A DNA stretch of 64,000 bases from Candidatus Woesearchaeota archaeon (GTDB lineage: Archaea; Nanobdellota; Nanobdellia; Woesearchaeales; GW2011-AR4). The position numbers and the translations under genes were made by a program. The notes beneath the pieces were generated by a model that was given only the letters and a program-made list of their open reading frames with translations, had not been told where the DNA came from and did not search any database. How positions within the stretch are numbered: position 1 is the stretch's first letter; every line of letters begins with the position of its first letter. Below, one piece after another: positions 59,193-64,000 of this stretch. The stretch covers positions 1-64,000 of the forward strand of contig JACPBQ010000006.1 of the NCBI GenBank assembly GCA_016180235.1, in the 5' to 3' direction.

Positions 59193-59207
59193 TTATATTT
59201 ATTATTG
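59193..59207 (-). promoter_or_regulatory. TATA box of the pilin operon
   Basis: On the minus strand ATAATAAATATAACT lies 30-45 bp before the pilin 2 ATG. Confidence 0.5.
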
Positions 59208-59217
59208 AATAACTAAT

Positions 59218-59357
59218 ATTTAAATTTAACGAAAATTCGGTGAATTGTGAGCGAGTTCACTCGCATCTCACGAATTTTCGGAAATTTAAACTCAAAAATC
59301 CTTTTGGATTTTTCATTGTTTAAATTTAACGAAAATACAGCGAGCTGTGAGCGGGTT
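59218..59357. repeat. Large nested inverted repeat and partial direct copy between pilin and TadC genes
   Basis: TTTAAATTTAACGAAAATTCG (about 59219-59239) pairs with CGAATTTTCGGAAATTTAAA (59271-59290), with an inner GTGA/TCAC and GCGAG-TTCA-CTCGC. The core 59240-59271 is copy B of the element at 14673. A diverged direct copy starts at 59321 and runs into the end of the TadC-like gene, and a small AAAAATCC-TTTT-GGATTTTT hairpin (59294-59313) lies between. It probably ends the secretion operon. Confidence 0.7.
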
Positions 59358-59362
59358 TATGC

Positions 59363-60571
59363 CTAGCCCAAGACAAACACTCCCAAAAGCTTTCCCAAAA
59401 CCTTGTCTGCTATTAAAAAAAGAGTTATGGTTATTACTGCGAATATAGGTATGTACCTGAATCCGCTCTTGGCAGAGCCTTTCTTAATTGTTGCGATTAT
59501 GACCGCTGAAAAGAATGATGTTATCAGCAAAGACACTATTGCAAATATCCTGAAATCAGCATATTGTATGCCTGCGCCTGAGAATGAGAGGCCAAAGCCC
59601 GCAGATGATGCTGCCCCTGTGGCCCCGCCCAATGAGCTGCCAAGGCCGCTCACTACTTTTATCAGTACTCCGGAAAGCCCGAATAATACCGGAGCTGCAG
59701 CAACAGTGGCAAATGAGATGAATATCACATAAGTTGTGACGTTTGCGGCCATCTCCCTCCTCATTATCTTGTTTTCCTGTATGTTTATGGCAATCTTGTT
59801 AAGGAGGTCTCCTATCTCTCCTCCGGCATCAAGGCCCTCTATCAGCAGGCTCATGGACCTTTTCAGCAGCACAGACTCGTACTTGTCCGCAAATTTCTGC
59901 AGCGCTTCTTTCAGATCCACTCCTTTCATAGTCTCTTTTGCAACTGTCTCTATCTCTTTTGCAAGCACGCCAAACCTAGGCCTTACAGCGTACCACAATG
60001 CCCTGTCTATTGTCATTCCGGACTTTATGTTTGATGCCGTAAGCTGAAGGTAATCAGGAAGCACGTCCTCAATGTCTACTCTTCTTTTGAATATCTTCAG
60101 GTCAACAATTACGTAAAACAATATCCAGGATAGGAAAAGTATCAGGATGAATGCCAGGACCCAGACAGCAACTATAGATAACAATATTGTAGTCCATGTT
60201 ATTCCAAGCCTGGTTGAAAAGTGATATATCAGGAAAGCTGAAATAGCAAGGTTTATGACAACACAGAGATTGAAAATGCTCTTTGACAGCCACCTTGGAT
60301 CAAGGCTTAATCCCGCTTTTTCAAGGTAAAAGCCGAGCTTTTTCCTCCTGTCCTGGACCACTGCCCTCTTTTTCTCCTGTTTTCTTATCTCTTTTTTGAA
60401 ATACTCTATCCCTTTTCCTTCCCCTTCCTTTTTTCTCTTGCTGAAAAAGCCCAGCAAGCTGAGCTTTGGCCCGGATTTATCATCCACTTTTTCCTGCTTT
60501 TCCTTCTGTACAGGAGAGCTTTCGTCCGCTTTTTTCTTTAGAAATCCAAAGGTGAGTTTAAACATTTTCAA
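59363..60571 (-). CDS. TadC/FlaJ-like type IV pilus assembly membrane protein
   Basis: 402 residues. A basic cytosolic N terminus of about 100 residues is followed by two helices, a T2SSF domain (DVLPDYLQLTASNIKSGMTIDRALWYAVRPRFG...LLIEGLDAGGEIGDLLNKIA) and three more helices with a Gly/Ser-rich loop. This is the platform protein of archaeal pilus/flagellum-type machines and moves pilin subunits with the ATPase. It overlaps the second platform gene by 4 bp; together they equal a duplicated FlaJ-like module. Confidence 0.85.
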   Translation of the reverse strand: MKMFKLTFGFLKKKADESSPVQKEKQEKVDDKSGPKLSLLGFFSKRKKEGEGKGIEYFKKEIRKQEKKRAVVQDRRKKLGFYLEKAGLSLDPRWLSKSIFNLCVVINLAISAFLIYHFSTRLGITWTTILLSIVAVWVLAFILILFLSWILFYVIVDLKIFKRRVDIEDVLPDYLQLTASNIKSGMTIDRALWYAVRPRFGVLAKEIETVAKETMKGVDLKEALQKFADKYESVLLKRSMSLLIEGLDAGGEIGDLLNKIAINIQENKIMRREMAANVTTYVIFISFATVAAAPVLFGLSGVLIKVVSGLGSSLGGATGAASSAGFGLSFSGAGIQYADFRIFAIVSLLITSFFSAVIIATIKKGSAKSGFRYIPIFAVITITLFLIADKVLGKLLGVFVLG

Positions 60572-61383
60572 AATTCAATTGCGGGCCTGGAAAATTTTAT
60601 CAATGAGAGGAACATGAACTGCACAAATCCCAGGAATAATGCAATAAAAATCAGTATGGTGAGATTGAGATGCAGCTCTATGAAGGATGAGAGGACAATC
60701 AGCATCGTCATGCCCAATGTCGGCAGAATAACCGCTATTATCATGTAAAACATCGCCAATGGATTCAGCTTTCTCCCGTACTTGTTCACTTCTATGGTCT
60801 GCTCCTTTGCGATCTGCTCCAATACCAGCGTCAGGGACTTGCTTATGTCCGAGCCCGTCCTTATCGAGTTTAAAATTTGCCATAATATCCTCCTGAAATC
60901 ATCAGAAGGTATGAATTCTATGGCTTCTGTCAATGCGTCTTCCATGCTTGTCCCGAAATCAACCTTGTCCACTATCTCCCTGAAATATTTCCCGATGACC
61001 TCATAATTTTTTGATATGTTCATGAAGGCATTGTACAATGGCACTCCTGATTCCAATTCTATTATCAGATGCCTGCCGGCAAAAACTATCTCCCTTGTTA
61101 TTTCCTTGCCTTTCTTAGTTATCCTGACTTCCGGGAGCTTCAGCATGTAGGCAAACAGGGCAAGGAAAATTATGGGAACAAACACAATCATTATCCCCTT
61201 GAGGACATCGAACTTTGCCAGTATAAGCGCGACAGAAATCACAAGGCCGGTTGTCATGTAAAATGCTGACAAAAAAGTCCTCTTGATAAAGTCTTCAGGC
61301 TTGTAGCTCATGCCTGCTTTCTTGAGATTATCCTTCAGATTAGGCAAACTTCTTGCCACTGCCTGAAAAAAAGAACCTGCCAT
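60568..61383 (-). CDS. TadB/FlaJ-like type IV pilus assembly membrane protein
   Basis: 271 residues with one T2SSF domain (IELESGVPLYNAFMNISKNYEVIGKYFREIVDKVDFGTSMEDALTEAIEF...SIRTGSDISKSL) between an N-terminal helix pair and two C-terminal helices. It lies between the ATPase gene (14-bp gap) and the longer platform gene (4-bp overlap). Two platform proteins of different length beside one ATPase resemble the TadB/TadC pair of Tad systems. Confidence 0.85.
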   Translation of the reverse strand: MAGSFFQAVARSLPNLKDNLKKAGMSYKPEDFIKRTFLSAFYMTTGLVISVALILAKFDVLKGIMIVFVPIIFLALFAYMLKLPEVRITKKGKEITREIVFAGRHLIIELESGVPLYNAFMNISKNYEVIGKYFREIVDKVDFGTSMEDALTEAIEFIPSDDFRRILWQILNSIRTGSDISKSLTLVLEQIAKEQTIEVNKYGRKLNPLAMFYMIIAVILPTLGMTMLIVLSSFIELHLNLTILIFIALFLGFVQFMFLSLIKFSRPAIEF

Positions 61384-61397
61384 TTAAATCAGCTTCC

Positions 61398-62951
61398 TTA
61401 ACCCAGTTTCCTGTTCTTTTTGACAACTTCCATGAGACTATGCGGTTCAGTATAATAATTAGCCATCACTTTTCCCACTTCATCGACGGTGTTTATATTC
61501 TGCTTCACGAGCCATTTAAGTATCAATTCCTTCTCGCTAATGGACTTTTTCAGCTCATTCTGGGAAAATCCCGTAAAAAGCTGAATGGTGCTGATGAGGC
61601 TTTTTGACTTGTTTATCTGGTTTAACCTGCCTGATTTTATGTCAAGCTGGACCAGGATGTTTGTATTGGAATCCGGCAGTATCTCGGATATCTGGAATGT
61701 CTTCCTTGTCCCTGTGCGCCTGTTCCTGTACTGCACAATGATCATGGAGATGGCAGGAATCATCGTCAAGGGTATCTCTATCGGCGGATTTGTAAGCCTT
61801 GTAATTGTCTCCCTTGTATCGTTTGCGTGGACAGTTGCGTAAACTGAATGCCCGGTGTGGATGGCCTCGAAGAGGACTTCTGCTTCCCTTTTCCTCCTTA
61901 TCTCCCCGACTACAATGCGGTCAGGCCTCATCCTGAGGGAATTTACAAGAAGGTCAAGCATTGAGATCTCACCCTTGCCCTCGGGGTTTGGCAGCCTTGT
62001 GACCATCGGAACCCAATGCAGGAATTTCGGCAGTTGAATCTCGCGGGTGTCCTCTATGCTTATGACTCTCTGGTTTGGCGGGAAAAAATTGGCCACGACA
62101 TTAAGCATGGAGGTTTTTCCGGTGGCTGTTCCCCCGGATATCAGTGCAGACAGCTCAAACTGGGTCCCAAGCCATATCAAAGCGGCTGCTGCCGGGCTTA
62201 TTGTATCCGCTTTTATGAAATCAGTTATAGTCCAGGGCTTTGCCGCGAATTTTCTTAGGGTTATTGTATTCCCGTGCACGGATATGGGCTCCAAAGTGGC
62301 ATTCACCCTGTCCCCTGTTTCAAGGTGGGCATCCATCAAAGGCTCAAGAATTGTTATCTGCCTTCCAATCTTCCTTCCTATCATCGCAGCGTAATGCCTT
62401 ATCTGGTCTTCTGACTGCATGGTTATGGTTGTCTTTAACCAGCCGTATTTTATATGATAAACCCACACAGGATCCTCAGCGTCATTTATGGCAATCTCCT
62501 CGAGATTTGTGTCATCCATCAGGATCTCTATCGATCCCAGGCCAAGGCTTTTCTGTATAAGGTAGGATTTCAGGAAACCTATCACGCTTTCATTTGCATC
62601 CGGAAAGTGCCTGTTAAGCAATGTCTCTATCGCTTCCGTGAATTTTTTTTCTATGATGCCGGTGCTTTTCGTGTTGAGAATATCGACCATGCCAAGGCTT
62701 ACCTGGGATGTAAGCTCTTCCCTTATCCTTTCCAGCACAATTTCAGTGTTCTTGCTTATCCCGGAGATGGAAACATCATATATCGGGACAAACTCGCCTT
62801 TTTTCGTGTATATCTTTATCGTTATCGGTATGTCCCCGGAATTAAAGTTATAGGTGGAAATCACTTTGGCATCAGCATTTCCCGGAATCTCTGCAGAACC
62901 AGCTTTTTTTCCGCTATGGGACTTACTCTTTGCTTTAAACCGCACTTTCAA
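61398..62951 (-). CDS. Type II/IV secretion ATPase (TadA/PilB/FlaI-like)
   Basis: 517 residues. An N-terminal domain (1 to about 200) of beta/alpha structure precedes the RecA-like motor: Walker A SGGTATGKTS near residue 270, the Asp box ISIEDTREIQLP, Walker B MRPDRIVVGEIR, and the His box HTGHSVYATVHAND. It is the hexameric motor that powers pilin insertion. It ends with a long helical tail. The gene follows a coiled-coil protein by 60 bp and precedes both platform genes, giving the usual ATPase-platform order. No prepilin peptidase is present in the window. Confidence 0.92.
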   Translation of the reverse strand: MKVRFKAKSKSHSGKKAGSAEIPGNADAKVISTYNFNSGDIPITIKIYTKKGEFVPIYDVSISGISKNTEIVLERIREELTSQVSLGMVDILNTKSTGIIEKKFTEAIETLLNRHFPDANESVIGFLKSYLIQKSLGLGSIEILMDDTNLEEIAINDAEDPVWVYHIKYGWLKTTITMQSEDQIRHYAAMIGRKIGRQITILEPLMDAHLETGDRVNATLEPISVHGNTITLRKFAAKPWTITDFIKADTISPAAAALIWLGTQFELSALISGGTATGKTSMLNVVANFFPPNQRVISIEDTREIQLPKFLHWVPMVTRLPNPEGKGEISMLDLLVNSLRMRPDRIVVGEIRRKREAEVLFEAIHTGHSVYATVHANDTRETITRLTNPPIEIPLTMIPAISMIIVQYRNRRTGTRKTFQISEILPDSNTNILVQLDIKSGRLNQINKSKSLISTIQLFTGFSQNELKKSISEKELILKWLVKQNINTVDEVGKVMANYYTEPHSLMEVVKKNRKLG

Positions 62952-63011
62952 AATTCCACCTCTTTTTTTAATAACGAACGATTAATGAATAATAATAAAC
63001 GTAAATGAGCG

Positions 63012-64000
63012 CTACTTCAGCATAGGGCCGAGCTTTTTCAGCTCTTTTTCAAAGGATTTCTTTTTCTCATTCACTTCATTGAATTTTTTTTCCATATCAA
63101 CCATCTGGCCCCCTACGTCGCCTTTGCTGGAGCTCAACTGGAATGATTTTGCCTTCTTTACAAGCTCTATAAGCTCCTTCTCGAGATCATTCCTGTCTTT
63201 ATTCACTTTTTCGATAAGGTTCATTATATCCATCCTCTTCCTGAAGAGCTCCTTCAGCCTGCCGGAAGCTTTTTTTACGCCTTTCAGCTTTTTTTCCTTG
63301 TCTTCAATCTTCTTTACTATCCTTTCCTGCAGATCCTGGATTTTCTTTGACTGCTCCATGCTTTCCTTTATCAGCGGCTCTATAAACCCTTTTTCCTTTT
63401 CGACCCTGTTTTTGACGCTTTTTGCCATCTCTGAAAGCCTTTGTATGTTTTTTTCAGAGCCCTGGACGTTCTCAACTTCTTTTCCCAGCCTTCCTTCAAC
63501 TTTTGAAATGAGCTGCTTTATGCCCTCAATCCGGTTCTGTATCAATTTCTCGCTTTCTTCGAGTGATTTGGCCTCTATTTTCTCCTTCTCCAGGTTTTCT
63601 TCCTCTTTCCTTATATCTGACAACAAATCATCATACCTTCTTTTTTCCCTCAAAACCTGTTTCGTCATTGACTCTATCTTGTCCATGGACGCTTTTTTCT
63701 GGTTCTCAATCTGCTTGTCAAGGTCAATTTTCAAACGCTCATATTTCTCAAGCTCCTCCAGCTCATTCTTGACACTGCCCAGGTCGAATCCCAGCTCTTT
63801 CTTGATCTTGTCGAATTCGTCCTTTATGGAATTAAGCTTTGATGCTTCCCTGTCGAGAAAGCTCAAGGAAACCTCCGCTTTCCTTACGAACACATCCTTC
63901 TTGCCGGAAAATTCCTTGGCTTTTTCCTGGACTTCCTTCTTGCCTAATTTTCTTGGTACTAAAAACGGCTTTGTGAATTTGTACTCTATGCTTATTATGC
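63012..64000 (-). CDS. Coiled-coil protein of the pilus operon (partial at 5' end)
   Basis: The frame is open through the right edge, so at least 329 codons are present and the true start lies outside. A GTG at 63893 is in frame but has no special support. From about 35 residues after the edge the protein is an almost uninterrupted heptad-rich coiled coil (Lys/Glu-rich, e.g. KLNSIKDEFDKIKKELGFD). No membrane segment is seen. It is upstream of the ATPase gene on the same strand and may be a cytosolic scaffold for the secretion motor, comparable in position to accessory coiled-coil proteins of archaellum operons. Confidence 0.75.
   Translation of the reverse strand, partial: IISIEYKFTKPFLVPRKLGKKEVQEKAKEFSGKKDVFVRKAEVSLSFLDREASKLNSIKDEFDKIKKELGFDLGSVKNELEELEKYERLKIDLDKQIENQKKASMDKIESMTKQVLREKRRYDDLLSDIRKEEENLEKEKIEAKSLEESEKLIQNRIEGIKQLISKVEGRLGKEVENVQGSEKNIQRLSEMAKSVKNRVEKEKGFIEPLIKESMEQSKKIQDLQERIVKKIEDKEKKLKGVKKASGRLKELFRKRMDIMNLIEKVNKDRNDLEKELIELVKKAKSFQLSSSKGDVGGQMVDMEKKFNEVNEKKKSFEKELKKLGPMLK

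Overview
The window is archaeal, most likely from a DPANN lineage (Woesearchaeota/Pacearchaeota-like). The evidence is: BRE/TATA promoters of the form CGAAAnnTTTAAATA placed about 25 nt before starts or leaders; G-rich Shine-Dalgarno sites of the GGGGGTAA/AGGTG type; an AglB/STT3 oligosaccharyltransferase; class III (type IV pilin) signal peptides of the QAALEFLMTYGWAI type; a geranylgeranyl-reductase family protein; and an intron-containing tRNA-Trp. The lineage is an inference, because no rRNA or ribosomal protein is present.

Layout. 1-1641: purine/methylthioadenosine salvage (partial aldolase, MTA phosphorylase, divergent APRT). 1670-19984: glycosyltransferases of GT2, GT4 and GT9 type, five large GT-C/YfhO-like membrane proteins, a B12-radical SAM enzyme, an SDR/MDR oxidoreductase pair and an FkbM methyltransferase. 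20094-35175: sugar-nucleotide factory with a SIS isomerase (GmhA), split transketolase, HAD-kinase fusion, two nucleotide-sugar SDRs, two RfaE-type kinases, two nucleotidyltransferases (one fused to a HAD phosphatase), GmhB, HldD and a cupin. This amounts to a complete bacterial-type ADP-heptose pathway plus a second partial parallel set. 35283-36032: a ribbon-helix-helix DNA-binding domain fused to a degenerate sugar nucleotidyltransferase, facing the heptose operon across a symmetric operator/promoter region. 36131-36576: a tail-to-tail toxin-antitoxin pair. 36715-43637: a second GT9, DUF2304, a Dol-P-sugar synthase, AglB and a geranylgeranyl reductase.

43793-57093: secreted and membrane-anchored surface proteins, several behind strong promoters, ending in a 1483-residue sequon-rich protein that is probably a substrate of AglB. 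Between them lie a tRNA-Trp with three introns, VapBC and a DUF192 protein. 57107-57991: a Fic protein behind a 13-bp inverted repeat. 58128-64000: a minimal type IV pilus/Tad-like system (two pilins, two TadC/FlaJ-like membrane proteins, a secretion ATPase and a coiled-coil protein that runs off the end).

Read together, the region looks like a cell-surface island. It makes activated sugars (probably including heptose), loads them onto polyprenyl phosphate, extends the glycan, transfers it to Asn of S-layer-like proteins and possibly pilins, and exports pili. The most novel candidates are the RHH-nucleotidyltransferase regulator with its operators, the heptose pathway in an archaeal N-glycosylation locus, the three-intron tRNA-Trp, and a double-hairpin repeat that encodes pilin leader peptides.
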